Shown: positions 26,190 through 35,949, counted from the stretch's first letter. The stretch is DNA of 64,000 bases from CCMP332 sp040218795 (GCA_040218795.1 JAVJQT010000010.1:186001-250000), one strand, 5' to 3'. Made by a program: numbers and translations. Notes: generated from the letters alone by a model not told the origin.

Positions 26190-28912
26190 TATCTAGCTAA
26201 CCAAATCCAACCCTTGAAAGTTTTTTTTGAATCTTCGGGATTCAGACGGAAAAACTCAACGTCTGCCTTGTAAAAATAATAACCGGCCGGAACCTCATTT
26301 CCACTTTCATCTAATCCATCCCAATTGATCATAGGATCATCATTTATAATTTTTAGCGGCCTCCCCCATCGATTGTAAACTTCAAATTCTATGCTTTTAA
26401 CAAATCGCGGTTCAGGACATGGGATAAATGTATTGTTCCACTCGTCATTGTTCGGAGTGAATACATTGGGCAATTCAAAATAGATACAATTATCTCTGCA
26501 AACTTCATTGCTGAATGCACTTTCATTGTCAAATGAATCTACAGCCGTAACGACATAACATCCCGACAAATCTCCTTCAATTCCATGTTCAAAGATTAGT
26601 GTATCATACAAAACAGTACTTAAAAGTTGATATTCGCCATCTGTACTCGCTTTATAATAAATTCTGTATTCTGCAATATCCCGATCGCAACCTTCAGAAA
26701 AATCGGGCGTCCATTTTAGTAAATTACTATTGGGTAAATCGGCTAATACACCAGAACATTCCTTATCGGCCAACAATGAATCACAATCAGGGACTTCCAA
26801 GCTGAGAATTGGAGGACAGGGAGGGATGGAATCCTGAGGGATATCGCAAGAGATCTGAGAGCGATTGCTAAATACCTGTGAATAAACATCATTATAATAG
26901 CTGCCTCTGGTCTCAACAAAATAACAATATTCCTCACCGTCGATGAGTGGAATGCCATTGGCCTGACCTTGATCCAGATAGGAATAATTGTCTCCATTTG
27001 CAAAAATACTATCAAGCAATTCAAAAACTCCGCTGTTATTATTCCTCTTATAAATCAAATGATATTGGCCATTGTTAGACCAGGGAACATCAGCACTCCA
27101 TTCCAATTGAACCCTTTGTCCGCCGGGTGTACTTGTCAATAAAACAGAACTGGCACTTACAGAGTCCTGAAAAATGTTTCCATTGCTCGTAAAATGAAGA
27201 ATTGCTTTATTCTGAAAATCTTCTGTAACAGGCCCATTCCATACAAAACTTGTATCCAATAAATTGTTACTGGAGAACAATAAATTACTTTGATTATTAC
27301 CAAACAAATCATACCGGTAAGGAGGAGGATTTATAACAGAGTCAAGCTCCAGGGGCCTTGTCCATTTGACATTAATTCTGCCATTGGTAGCGGTTAATTC
27401 AACATCCACATTGGTGATTAAAGGAATGTCTATTGGAAGTGCATTGCATTTTTCATTTGAAGGCCTGCTCAATGCACCATCAGGAAACTCCGCCACAAGT
27501 ACATAGCAATATTTTGGGCCTTTTTCCAATCCTACCCCATTATTATCATCAAGAAATTCCAGTGTATTAATCGATACCTCCCCTATTTCTACAAAGCCAG
27601 AAGGCGCTCCTGTAAAGCAGGAATCCAATTGGTAGGGGAAATCGCCTTTTCGCCGAAAAATTTTCATGCTTTCAGCATTTGAACAGAAATAAGGAGACCA
27701 ACGTAATCTTATATTTTCATTTTCCAGAATGGCCGTGTCGAGCTGAGGTGCAGGGCCTATCACTGTAATATTCGTCTCCGCGAAATCAGTCAATTGTTCA
27801 AGGATTGGGCGTGCATCATCTACTCTAAATACAACTCTATAAGGTTTTTGACGGACGTGAACACATCTAGTATCCCATTGGAAATTTAAAGCCCCGGGGC
27901 TGCTCACTGAATCGTCCGGATCCGGTGAAAACGTTGCGGGGGACTGTGCTACTTCAAAGGGTTCGCCGCTGGCAGATAAAAAAATAAAATCCGGTGGTGT
28001 GTTTTGATCAACCGCGACTGCTATCAATCGCAAAGTGGTTCCCGCTACAACACATGTATCGGCTGGTGCTGAAATCAACGGTCGTAAATTGTCAAAATCC
28101 CTGACTATGATTTGCATATCTCTTGTTACAACACTTCTTCTCAAATATTCACCGGTAAAAGGATTTTGCTTCCATTCTACAATATTGAAGGCGATGTTAA
28201 AACAGCCCAATAAATTAGGAGCATCCCATACTAAAACCCCGGTTGCAGGATCAAGGTCGATAAATGCCTGCGCAGAACCATCTTCAGTTAATCCGCCGGC
28301 TACAATATCAGGATCGCGGTAATTAAGAACATTTGTGCCTGGTGATAATTTTGGGATGGTCCATTCATAGGATACACTATCGTTTACATCGGGATCAAAG
28401 CCTCCATTGTCAAAAACCCATCGCTGGCCAAAATCGGCATTAACCACTGGAATTTGTGTAAATCTTGGCGTTGAATTAATCCCCACTGCGGCATCCAGAA
28501 TAATTTCAGTTGAAACATGAAAAGGTGTATTAACAGAATTATCAAAATTAATGATACAGGCATTTCGATTTTCCTCTGTTGCCGAAACGACAAATCTTGC
28601 ACCTATTGCGCTGTTGAAGGTGTGGTTGACAACATAGGTGTTTTCAGCCGTGCCATTGCCCAAATCCAAAAATGAAACTCTTGGGACATTAACTCCGGGG
28701 GTGCCATCACCAAAATCAAAATCCACCGCTTCGGATTGAACATCAGATGAAAGGTCGGTGAATAAAATTAAAGTAAATTGCCAGCTTAAGGGGCTATTAT
28801 TAATGTTTTCGGCTATAATTTCACCGGCGCGTATGTGCGATGCTACTATTTCCGAAATAGGAATAATTGCGAACAGGAAAGGTAAAGCTATATTACGTAG
28901 CAATAATTTCAT
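26189..28912 (-). CDS. large secreted protein with gliding/T9SS type-B C-terminal domain
   Basis: 907-residue exported protein. A signal peptide lies at residues 1-24; the body contains PKD/FN3-like beta-sandwich segments (DFGDGTPGVNVPRVSF near the start, IRLRWSPYF, INVKWTRPLE, VQLEWSADVPW) and the last roughly 90 residues are the CHU_C/type-B sorting domain (ELPNVFTPNNDEWNN, EFEVYNRWGR, WDGLDESGNEVPAGYYFY). The type IX secretion system should carry it across the outer membrane, and it should remain on the surface or be released. No enzymatic domain is seen; adhesion or a structural role is a guess. Confidence 0.88.
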   Translation of the reverse strand: MKLLLRNIALPFLFAIIPISEIVASHIRAGEIIAENINNSPLSWQFTLILFTDLSSDVQSEAVDFDFGDGTPGVNVPRVSFLDLGNGTAENTYVVNHTFNSAIGARFVVSATEENRNACIINFDNSVNTPFHVSTEIILDAAVGINSTPRFTQIPVVNADFGQRWVFDNGGFDPDVNDSVSYEWTIPKLSPGTNVLNYRDPDIVAGGLTEDGSAQAFIDLDPATGVLVWDAPNLLGCFNIAFNIVEWKQNPFTGEYLRRSVVTRDMQIIVRDFDNLRPLISAPADTCVVAGTTLRLIAVAVDQNTPPDFIFLSASGEPFEVAQSPATFSPDPDDSVSSPGALNFQWDTRCVHVRQKPYRVVFRVDDARPILEQLTDFAETNITVIGPAPQLDTAILENENIRLRWSPYFCSNAESMKIFRRKGDFPYQLDSCFTGAPSGFVEIGEVSINTLEFLDDNNGVGLEKGPKYCYVLVAEFPDGALSRPSNEKCNALPIDIPLITNVDVELTATNGRINVKWTRPLELDSVINPPPYRYDLFGNNQSNLLFSSNNLLDTSFVWNGPVTEDFQNKAILHFTSNGNIFQDSVSASSVLLTSTPGGQRVQLEWSADVPWSNNGQYHLIYKRNNNSGVFELLDSIFANGDNYSYLDQGQANGIPLIDGEEYCYFVETRGSYYNDVYSQVFSNRSQISCDIPQDSIPPCPPILSLEVPDCDSLLADKECSGVLADLPNSNLLKWTPDFSEGCDRDIAEYRIYYKASTDGEYQLLSTVLYDTLIFEHGIEGDLSGCYVVTAVDSFDNESAFSNEVCRDNCIYFELPNVFTPNNDEWNNTFIPCPEPRFVKSIEFEVYNRWGRPLKIINDDPMINWDGLDESGNEVPAGYYFYKADVEFFRLNPEDSKKTFKGWIWLAR

Positions 28913-28945
28913 TTAATCTGCCTCCTCATATATCAAAAACAAAGC

Positions 28946-28953
28946 CAAAACTA
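28946..28953 (-). promoter_or_regulatory. Bacteroidota -7 box for the T9SS cargo gene
   Basis: Minus-strand TAGTTTTG fits TAnnTTTG exactly, 34 bp before the ATG. The leader also carries GAGGAGG, a strong Shine-Dalgarno sequence that is unusual for this phylum. No clear -33 element. Confidence 0.45.
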
Positions 28954-28999
28954 ATGTGTTCAATATTTTAAACGATGTTTCTCATATGCTTTTTTATAA

Positions 29000-29040
29000 T
29001 TGAAACGAAACTTTCAGATTTTTTATTTAGAACGTTTCAA
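29000..29040. promoter_or_regulatory. spaced inverted repeat upstream of the sdh promoter
   Basis: TTGAAACG (29000-29007) and CGTTTCAA (29033-29040) are perfect inverted copies about 33 bp apart centre to centre (about three helical turns). They end 14 bp before the sdh -33 element. Candidate operator for a regulator of succinate dehydrogenase. Confidence 0.35.
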
Positions 29041-29054
29041 AATTAAGGCAAAGT

Positions 29055-29085
29055 TTTGCGCATATTTGATGCTGAATTAGATTTG
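29055..29085 (+). promoter_or_regulatory. sdhCAB promoter
   Basis: TTTG (29055-29058), exactly 19 bp, then TAGATTTG (29078-29085): both elements of the Bacteroidota promoter consensus at canonical spacing. The predicted start point is near 29092, about 25 bp before the sdhC ATG. Confidence 0.7.
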
Positions 29086-29116
29086 ATCAATAAATTAAAG
29101 TTAAATATCGCAACAA

Positions 29117-29797
29117 ATGAGCTGGATTCTTAATTTATTTCTCAGCACTTTAGGAAGAAAACTAATAGTAGCACTAACAGGGCTATTTTTAATCCTTTTT
29201 CTCGCTGTTCACGTTTCTGGAAATTTTACACTTTTAAAAGGTGACGGTGGAGAAGCCTTCAATGCTTATTCCGAATTTATGTCGGCCAATCCACTGATTC
29301 AAACTGTAGCCTGGCTTACAAAAATATTTATTGTTTTACATGTAGTTCAGACCATAATGCTGACCATTTACAACCGTAAGGCCAGACCTGAGAAATACGC
29401 TTTTTCAAAACCCGGAGAAACAAGCACATGGTCCTCAAGAAATATGATGTTTTTAGGATCTATCATTCTGATATTTCTAATACTTCATTTAAAAACATTT
29501 TGGTATGAATTTCATTATGGTAATGTACCTATGACTTCATACGATACTGATATACCTGATTATTACGCAGTAGTGGCCGCGGCATTCTCTGAGTTGTGGT
29601 ATGTACTAATTTATCTTGTGGCCCTGATCGGTTTAAGTTTTCATTTGTGGCATGGGTTTCAAAGCAGTTTTCAAACATTGGGTTTAAACCACCCACGATA
29701 TAATCCATTGATTCACGGATTCGGAGCCTTATTCGCCATTTTGGTGCCGCTGGGATTCGCGACTCAACCTATATACTTGTATTTAATTCAAATGTAA
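29117..29797 (+). CDS. sdhC: succinate dehydrogenase cytochrome b subunit
   Basis: 226-residue membrane anchor of complex II in the Bacteroidota form, where one polypeptide with about five helices carries heme(s). Seen: KLIVALTGLFLILFLAVHVSG with a heme-ligand-type His, further His residues in IVLHVVQT, LHLKTFWYEFHYG and LSFHLWHGFQSSFQTLG. First gene of sdhCAB (6 and 13 bp gaps). It passes electrons to menaquinone, for which menB in this window supplies a precursor step. Confidence 0.92.
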   Translation: MSWILNLFLSTLGRKLIVALTGLFLILFLAVHVSGNFTLLKGDGGEAFNAYSEFMSANPLIQTVAWLTKIFIVLHVVQTIMLTIYNRKARPEKYAFSKPGETSTWSSRNMMFLGSIILIFLILHLKTFWYEFHYGNVPMTSYDTDIPDYYAVVAAAFSELWYVLIYLVALIGLSFHLWHGFQSSFQTLGLNHPRYNPLIHGFGALFAILVPLGFATQPIYLYLIQM

Positions 29798-29803
29798 AAG
29801 AAC

Positions 29804-31717
29804 ATGTCTTTAGATTCTAAAATACCTGAAGGGCCATTGGCCGAAAAGTGGAACAGACACAAGTTTAACATCAAACTTGTTAATCCCGCCAATAAGAGGA
29901 AGTACGATGTGATTGTGGTTGGAACCGGCCTGGCAGGTGCTTCGGCAGCTGCAACTTTAGCAGAATTAGGCTACAATGTTAAAGCATTTTGTTTTCAGGA
30001 CAGCCCTCGACGTGCACATAGCATTGCCGCCCAGGGTGGAATTAATGCGGCTAAAAATTATCAAAATGACGGAGATAGTGTTTACCGTCTTTTCTACGAT
30101 ACTGTTAAAGGAGGTGACTATCGTTCTCGTGAAGCCAATGTTTACAGACTCGCAGAAGTAAGTGTTGATATCATCGATCAATGTGTGGCTCAAGGCGTTC
30201 CATTTGCCAGAGAATATGGTGGCTATCTGACCAATAGGTCTTTTGGTGGAGCTCAGGTCTCCAGAACTTTTTACGCCAGAGGTCAAACAGGTCAGCAATT
30301 ATTGCTGGGCGCCTATTCACAAATGTCCAGACAAATTTCTACAGGAAAAATTCAAATGTTCCCAAGAACGGAAATGCTGGATGTAGTAGTAGTTGACGGT
30401 AAAGCCCGCGGTATTGTAGTACGAAATTTAATTACCGGAAAGATTGAATCCCATTCTGCGCATGCGGTATTGCTCTGTACAGGAGGCTATGGAAATGTAT
30501 TTTATTTATCTACGAATGCCATGGGTTCCAATGCTACGGCAGCCTGGAGAGCTTATAAAAAAGGAGCAAATTTTGCCAACCCTTGTTTTACACAGATTCA
30601 CCCTACCTGTATTCCTGTAACGGGTACGCATCAATCTAAACTGACTCTAATGTCCGAATCGCTTAGAAATGACGGACGGGTATGGGTTCCTAAAAAAGAA
30701 GGAGATAAGCGACCTCCTAATGAAATTCCTGATGATGAAAGAGATTATTATCTGGAAAGAAAGTACCCATCCTTTGGAAATTTAGTGCCCAGAGATGTGG
30801 CTTCCAGAAATGCTAAAATGGTATGCGATGACGGAAAAGGTGTCAATGAAAGCGGCCTGGCTGTTTATCTGGATTTCCGGGATGCAATAAAAAGGGATGG
30901 CGAAGATGTGATTCGTGCGAAGTATGGTAACTTATTTCAGATGTATGAAAAAATCACAGACGAAAATCCTTACAAGGTTCCAATGAAAATATATCCTGCC
31001 GTGCATTATACCATGGGCGGACTTTGGGTAGATTATAATTTAAGCACAAGCATTCCCGGACTATACGCACTCGGTGAAGCTAATTTCTCCGATCATGGTG
31101 CGAACAGATTAGGAGCTTCCGCACTTATGCAAGGCTTAGCGGATGGTTATTTTGTAATTCCTTATACTGTAGGTGATTACCTAGCGACTCTTCCTTATGA
31201 AAAAGTAGATATAGATCATCCTGAATTCAAAAAAGCAGAAGAGGATGTGAAAAATAAGATCAAAACTTTGTTGTCAATCAATGGTAAAAAGACGGTAGAT
31301 GAAATCCACAGAGAGCTTGGAAAAATAATGTGGGATTATTGCGGAATGTCAAGAACTAAAGAAGGTCTTGAAAAAGCCTTGAAAATGGTTCAGGAACTTA
31401 GAAAAGAATTCTGGCAAAATGTAAAAGTCATAGGCAGCAACGAAGAGCTGAATATGACACTCGAAAAAGCCAATCGCGTTGCCGATTTCCTCGAACTGGG
31501 AGAGTTGATGATTCGCGATGCGCATGACAGAAACGAGTCCTGCGGTGGACACTTCAGAGAAGAATATCAAACGCCTGAAGGAGAAGCTTTGAGAGATGAT
31601 GAAAATTTCTCTTATGTATCCGCCTGGAAATATGCCGGTGATGACAAGGACCCGGTACTTGAAAAAGAAAATTTGAAATTTGAAAATGTGAAGTTGACTC
31701 AGAGGAGTTATAAATAG
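29804..31717 (+). CDS. sdhA: succinate dehydrogenase/fumarate reductase flavoprotein subunit
   Basis: 637-residue FAD-linked catalytic subunit oxidising succinate to fumarate. Seen: FAD-binding VVGTGLAGASAAATLAELG, the covalent-flavin His region SPRRAHSIAAQGGINAA, the active-site stretch THQSKLTLMSESLRNDGRVW with its catalytic Arg further down, YTMGGLWVDYNL, and the C-terminal domain RDAHDRNESCGGHFREEYQT. Length and gene order are those of Bacteroidota complex II. Confidence 0.96.
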   Translation: MSLDSKIPEGPLAEKWNRHKFNIKLVNPANKRKYDVIVVGTGLAGASAAATLAELGYNVKAFCFQDSPRRAHSIAAQGGINAAKNYQNDGDSVYRLFYDTVKGGDYRSREANVYRLAEVSVDIIDQCVAQGVPFAREYGGYLTNRSFGGAQVSRTFYARGQTGQQLLLGAYSQMSRQISTGKIQMFPRTEMLDVVVVDGKARGIVVRNLITGKIESHSAHAVLLCTGGYGNVFYLSTNAMGSNATAAWRAYKKGANFANPCFTQIHPTCIPVTGTHQSKLTLMSESLRNDGRVWVPKKEGDKRPPNEIPDDERDYYLERKYPSFGNLVPRDVASRNAKMVCDDGKGVNESGLAVYLDFRDAIKRDGEDVIRAKYGNLFQMYEKITDENPYKVPMKIYPAVHYTMGGLWVDYNLSTSIPGLYALGEANFSDHGANRLGASALMQGLADGYFVIPYTVGDYLATLPYEKVDIDHPEFKKAEEDVKNKIKTLLSINGKKTVDEIHRELGKIMWDYCGMSRTKEGLEKALKMVQELRKEFWQNVKVIGSNEELNMTLEKANRVADFLELGELMIRDAHDRNESCGGHFREEYQTPEGEALRDDENFSYVSAWKYAGDDKDPVLEKENLKFENVKLTQRSYK

Positions 31718-31730
31718 AAAAACATCAAAG

Positions 31731-32489
31731 ATGAAATTAAAACTTAAAATCTGGAGACAGAAAAACGCCGATAGTAAAGGAAAGATGGTGGATTATGATA
31801 TTGACAATATCTCACCAGATATGTCTTTTCTTGAGATGATCGATGAATTGAACGAGGATCTTTTAAGAAAAGGGGAAGATCCTGTGACATTTGATCATGA
31901 CTGTCGTGAAGGAATATGTGGCATGTGCAGTATGTACATTAATGGACGTCCCCATGGCCCGGGCGATCTTGTTACTACTTGTCAATTGCACATGAGAAGT
32001 TTTAAAGATGGAGACACCATTTATATCGAACCATGGAAGGCAAAAGCCTTTCCTGTTATCAAGGATTTAACGGTTGACAGAAGTGCATTTGACAGAATCA
32101 TTCAAGCAGGTGGATATATTTCGGCAAATACCGGTAGTGCTCCTGATGCAAACGAAATTCCTATTCCTAAAGATATTGCTGATGAGGCATTTGATGCTGC
32201 TACCTGCATCGGGTGTGGCGCATGTGTAGCTGCTTGTAAAAACGCTTCTGCCATGTTATTTGTATCTGCTAAAGTCTCACAAATGGCAATGTTGCCACAA
32301 GGTAAAGTCGAAAAAGAAGAGCGCGTTCAAAATATGATCGCCCAAATGGATGCTGAAGGATTTGGTGCTTGTACCAATACAGGTGCTTGTTCTGCAGAAT
32401 GTCCAAAGGGAATTGATTTAAAGAATATCGCCCGAATGAACAGGGAATATTTCGGAGCATCGCTCTCTTCCCAAAAAATAAAAGCTTAA
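31731..32489 (+). CDS. sdhB: succinate dehydrogenase iron-sulfur subunit
   Basis: 252-residue electron-transfer subunit. The N-terminal plant-type domain holds the 2Fe-2S ligands (CREGICGMCSMY and a further Cys in TTCQLHM), and the C-terminal domain holds CIGCGACVAACKNAS and CTNTGACSAECPKGI for the 4Fe-4S and 3Fe-4S centres. Last gene of sdhCAB; a strong terminator follows 20 bp after the stop. Confidence 0.96.
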   Translation: MKLKLKIWRQKNADSKGKMVDYDIDNISPDMSFLEMIDELNEDLLRKGEDPVTFDHDCREGICGMCSMYINGRPHGPGDLVTTCQLHMRSFKDGDTIYIEPWKAKAFPVIKDLTVDRSAFDRIIQAGGYISANTGSAPDANEIPIPKDIADEAFDAATCIGCGACVAACKNASAMLFVSAKVSQMAMLPQGKVEKEERVQNMIAQMDAEGFGACTNTGACSAECPKGIDLKNIARMNREYFGASLSSQKIKA

Positions 32490-32504
32490 TACAAGTTTAA
32501 CACT

Positions 32505-32534
32505 AAAAAAAAGCCGCTTTAAGCGGCTTTTTTT
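32505..32534 (+). terminator. intrinsic terminator of sdhCAB
   Basis: AAGCCGC-TTTAA-GCGGCTT hairpin followed by seven Ts. The T tract runs into TATTTTAG (32534-32541), a 7/8 match to the -7 box that may serve the next gene. Confidence 0.85.
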
Positions 32535-32545
32535 ATTTTAGACCT

Positions 32546-32797
32546 GTGAAATCCAATCTCAATTTGGAAAAATTACATTTAAAAGACCTTTTAAAAGGTC
32601 TTTGCGTTAATCCCAGCCCATTTAAGTTAATTCATACCTTTAGTGATGATGCTTCAGTACTGGAAGCACTTGAAGCATTTAAAAATTCAAATCTCAAAAG
32701 AAAAGTCATTGGTGTAAAAACCAATAACGGTGAAGTAATTCATCTGGGGGAAAATGAAATGAAAGGTATCCTGAAAAAGCTTGAAGATAAAGTCTGA
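32546..32797 (+). CDS. small hypothetical protein, GTG start
   Basis: 83-residue soluble protein, unrecognised. Features: KDLLKGLCVNPSPFKLIHTF and a helix-rich rest (LEALEAFKNSNLKRK). It begins at GTG 32546, a few bases after the sdh terminator, and its stop overlaps the start of the glycosyltransferase gene (TGATG), which argues for a real, translationally coupled gene at the head of a small operon. Confidence 0.6.
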   Translation: MKSNLNLEKLHLKDLLKGLCVNPSPFKLIHTFSDDASVLEALEAFKNSNLKRKVIGVKTNNGEVIHLGENEMKGILKKLEDKV

Positions 32798-33891
32798 TGA
32801 GAAAAAGAGTGCTTTTTGCAATTCAGGGTGAAGGCAGAGGGCATATGACTCAATCACTGGCTCTGAAAGAAATTCTTAGCAATGGCAAATATGATCTGGT
32901 TGGAGCAATCATAGGCAAAAGTTCAAGAAGAAAAATACCTGACTTTGTGCGTGAGAGACTGGATGTCGAAATATTTGAAATTCGCAGTCCAAATTTCACC
33001 ACGGACGCTCAGAATAAAGGGCTGGACATAATGCGATCAATAACATTCAATCTGAGCCTTTTGCCAAAATTTTATACTAGTCTCAAAGAAATTGATTTAA
33101 TCATTAAAAATTGCCGACCGGATATTGTGATTAATTTTTATGAACCTCTCATAGGTCTTTACAACAGGTTCTTCAATCCAACATTCAAAACAATATGTAT
33201 TGCACATCAATATTTGACATTACATTCAGGGTATAAAATGCCAAACGGCTTTCGCTTAGAAAGGAAATCATTGCAATTCTTCTCCGCATTAACTTCTTAC
33301 AAAAGTTCGGTGAATTTTGGCCTTTCATTTTATGAAATGGAAGATGATAGAAAAAATAATGTATTTGTTATTCCTCCTTTACTAAGACCTGAAATAAGAA
33401 GTTTAGAAGTGCGCAATGGCGATTATATCCTTGTATACTTGTTGAATAAAGGCTATAAATCCAGCATAGAGGAATGGCATGCAAAAAATAAAAACATAGC
33501 GATTCATTGCTTTAGCGATGACCCCGATGTCGAGGAAGAATTAGTATTTGATGAAACCCTGACCTATCACCAACTCAATGGTGAAAAATTTTTAAATATG
33601 ATGTCTGGGTGCATGGCCTTGGTGAGTACTGCAGGTTTTGAATCGGTATGCGAAGCCATGTTTCTAAATAAACCTGTATTAATGGTTCCTGTTAAAGGGC
33701 ATTATGAACAATTTGTCAATTCCAGAGATGCCTTCACTGCCGGTGCAGGTGTTTATTCTGAACACTTCGATATAGATAAATTAATGGATTACCTAAAGGA
33801 TGGAGCCAGGTCAATGGATATTTTTAAGAATTGGGCCAATCAGGCTGATTCTAAAATTTTAAGATTGATCAATAGAGTTATCAATGAATAG
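32797..33891 (+). CDS. GT-B-fold glycosyltransferase-like protein (MurG/MJ1255-like)
   Basis: 364-residue protein with the two-domain GT-B pattern. N-terminal VLFAIQGEGRGHMTQSLAL is the Gly-rich opening of the GT28-like family; the C-terminal nucleotide-sugar region reads CMALVSTAGFESVCEAMFLN followed by KPVLMVPVKGHYEQFVNS, in the style of MurG/MGDG-synthase enzymes. Donor and acceptor are unknown. It overlaps the downstream lipid kinase gene by 8 bp, so a glycolipid product is plausible (inference). Confidence 0.8.
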   Translation: MRKRVLFAIQGEGRGHMTQSLALKEILSNGKYDLVGAIIGKSSRRKIPDFVRERLDVEIFEIRSPNFTTDAQNKGLDIMRSITFNLSLLPKFYTSLKEIDLIIKNCRPDIVINFYEPLIGLYNRFFNPTFKTICIAHQYLTLHSGYKMPNGFRLERKSLQFFSALTSYKSSVNFGLSFYEMEDDRKNNVFVIPPLLRPEIRSLEVRNGDYILVYLLNKGYKSSIEEWHAKNKNIAIHCFSDDPDVEEELVFDETLTYHQLNGEKFLNMMSGCMALVSTAGFESVCEAMFLNKPVLMVPVKGHYEQFVNSRDAFTAGAGVYSEHFDIDKLMDYLKDGARSMDIFKNWANQADSKILRLINRVINE

Positions 33892-34753
33892 TTTCAAACA
33901 TTTTTTATTTCTGATCAATCCGGTTTCAGGATCGGCTAAATTGAATTGGGTGGAAATATTACAAACAGTAAAACCCAAGGGTTATAATTTTGAATACCTG
34001 GTTTGGAAAGAAGCCGATAAAAAAGCATTGATGATTAGAGATATCAATTCATCTGATGCAGAAGTATTGGTTGCCGTAGGTGGAGATGGAACAATTAATT
34101 TATTAGCAGAATTGGTACTTCAAAAAGAAAAAGTTCTGGGAATAATTCCCTCAGGTTCGGGAAATGGACTCGCCAGACATTTAAAAATTCCACTTGATAC
34201 TAAAAAAGCCATATCCTGGCTTTTAAATTCTGAAGTAAAAAAAATGGATGTCGCTTCAGTAAATGACAATCATTTTTTATGTACTGCCGGTATTGGATTC
34301 GATGCATTAATTGGTAAAGACTTTGCAAAAAGAGATTCAACTGGGTTCTGGGGATATGTTAAGAAGGTAATCAATCGTGTATTTAGCTATACTCCGGAAA
34401 TATATCGACTTAAAATTGGCAATTCAGTTGTTGAAAAAGAAGCTTATATGATCACATTTGCAAATGCATCTCAATTTGGGAATAATGCTTTTATTGCTCC
34501 GCAGGCAAGTGTGGAAGATGGAAAATTAAATATTTGTATCATGAAGCCTTTTCCATTGATAATGGCTTTACCAATCGCATTCAGGTTGTTTACCAAAAGT
34601 TTAGATAAATCGAAATATCTTGAAACGCTAACACTTTCAGAAATCAATATAGATAGAAATCCCGGACCCGTACATCTTGATGGTGACCCTTACGAAATGA
34701 ACGGTTCATTAAATATTAAAATACTACCCAAAAAAATAAAAGTGATTTATTAA
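33884..34753 (+). CDS. diacylglycerol/lipid kinase of the YegS/DgkB type
   Basis: 289-residue ATP-dependent lipid kinase. Nucleotide motif VAVGGDGTINLLAELVLQ, then IPSGSGNGLARHLKIPLD and the C-terminal HLDGDPYEMNG, all diagnostic of the DAGK catalytic family; N-terminal FLINPVSGSAK is also typical. It starts inside the end of the glycosyltransferase gene (8-bp overlap). The two may act in turn on a lipid in membrane or lipoglycan synthesis; the substrate cannot be told from sequence. Confidence 0.9.
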   Translation: MNSFKHFLFLINPVSGSAKLNWVEILQTVKPKGYNFEYLVWKEADKKALMIRDINSSDAEVLVAVGGDGTINLLAELVLQKEKVLGIIPSGSGNGLARHLKIPLDTKKAISWLLNSEVKKMDVASVNDNHFLCTAGIGFDALIGKDFAKRDSTGFWGYVKKVINRVFSYTPEIYRLKIGNSVVEKEAYMITFANASQFGNNAFIAPQASVEDGKLNICIMKPFPLIMALPIAFRLFTKSLDKSKYLETLTLSEINIDRNPGPVHLDGDPYEMNGSLNIKILPKKIKVIY

Positions 34754-35949
34754 TCAGCAACTTTTAGCTTTCTTCCAAAATAAAGGGCTATCAAACTAAA
34801 AAAGACTGCAAAATAGCCTACATAGTCATAATTGAGCAATTCACCACTTTCAGACTCAATGATTATCAATCCGGCGATGAGGCTGGCCGTTCCCGAAGTC
34901 ATTTGAAGAACAGCAGTTCTCAAACTCATAAAACTGCCCCTCTTTCTGGGAAGCACTACAGAAGTAACCATGGTAGTTGCAGGAATCATTCTTCCCGAAA
35001 CAATGACAAAAAATGAGGATGTAACCAGCAATGCGAGGAAAATAGAAACCGGAGGTAAATGGGTTGTAAAAAGAATGGGAATAACTGCCAGGACACCAAA
35101 TGTTGTAAACACATTTATTTTGCCATATCTATCTGCCAGTTTGCCAATCAATGGGGATGAAAAGAAGGTCAAACCCCCTCCTATCAGATAGATATAAGAT
35201 AATTGTATCTCTGTAAAACCGACATTTTTAACCATGTATGGACTGATAAAGGGAATTACAGAAAACTGGCCCATGATGAGACATATCGTGAATAATAAGG
35301 CGTTGATTACATTTTTATCCTTTGCGAAATCAAGAATAATGGTCAGTGGCCCTTTTCTTTCGCTTCTCTCTTCTAAATGATCCCGCATTACAGGCATTAT
35401 CCTGAACAAAAGTATCCATATTAATACGCCGGCGATACCCAGGAATATAAATGGGCTATGCCAATTGAATATGCTCGCCAGGTAGAGCCCAAATGGAACA
35501 CCAAATACAGAGGCAGCAGAGAATGCTGCCATTACGGTTCCTATGGCTGCCCCTCTTCTTTCATGAGGAATTGCATCGCCAACAATGGATAAGACCAGAG
35601 CTCCCAATATTCCGCCAAATGCACCTGTAAGTGAACGGCACATAAGCAAAATCAAATAATTTGGTGAAAATGCACAGGCTATGGTTCCAACTATAAAGCC
35701 GGCATATATAAACAATATGGCTGACCTGCGATCAAATCGATCGAGAAAAAAAGTAGCCACAAAACCTATAATACCTGCACTAAAGGTGTAAGCCGATACT
35801 AATAATGAAAATTCCCCCGGAGAAATTCCAAAAATTCGCATCAGTTGAGGCCCTAATGGCATCATTATCATGAAGTCCATAATGTGGGTAAACTGTGAAG
35901 AAGCAAGAATGAGTAAGAGAATTCTCTCTTTGGAGAAAAAATTTTTCAG
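34750..35949 (-). CDS. MFS drug-efflux-type transporter, probable non-AUG start
   Basis: About 399-residue major-facilitator exporter (DHA1 type) with 12 helices: MDFMIMMPLGPQLM in helix 1, the A-motif equivalent FLDRFDRRSAILF between helices 2 and 3, and LIGKLADRYGKI in the second half. The first ATG (35880) falls in the middle of helix 1. The frame stays open upstream and encodes KNFFSKERILLLILASSQFT, the normal family N-terminus. No ATG, GTG or TTG exists there before the stop at 35964; CTG 35949 or ATT 35961 must serve. I use CTG. Convergent with the lipid kinase gene. Confidence 0.85.
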   Translation of the reverse strand: MKNFFSKERILLLILASSQFTHIMDFMIMMPLGPQLMRIFGISPGEFSLLVSAYTFSAGIIGFVATFFLDRFDRRSAILFIYAGFIVGTIACAFSPNYLILLMCRSLTGAFGGILGALVLSIVGDAIPHERRGAAIGTVMAAFSAASVFGVPFGLYLASIFNWHSPFIFLGIAGVLIWILLFRIMPVMRDHLEERSERKGPLTIILDFAKDKNVINALLFTICLIMGQFSVIPFISPYMVKNVGFTEIQLSYIYLIGGGLTFFSSPLIGKLADRYGKINVFTTFGVLAVIPILFTTHLPPVSIFLALLVTSSFFVIVSGRMIPATTMVTSVVLPRKRGSFMSLRTAVLQMTSGTASLIAGLIIIESESGELLNYDYVGYFAVFFSLIALYFGRKLKVAD

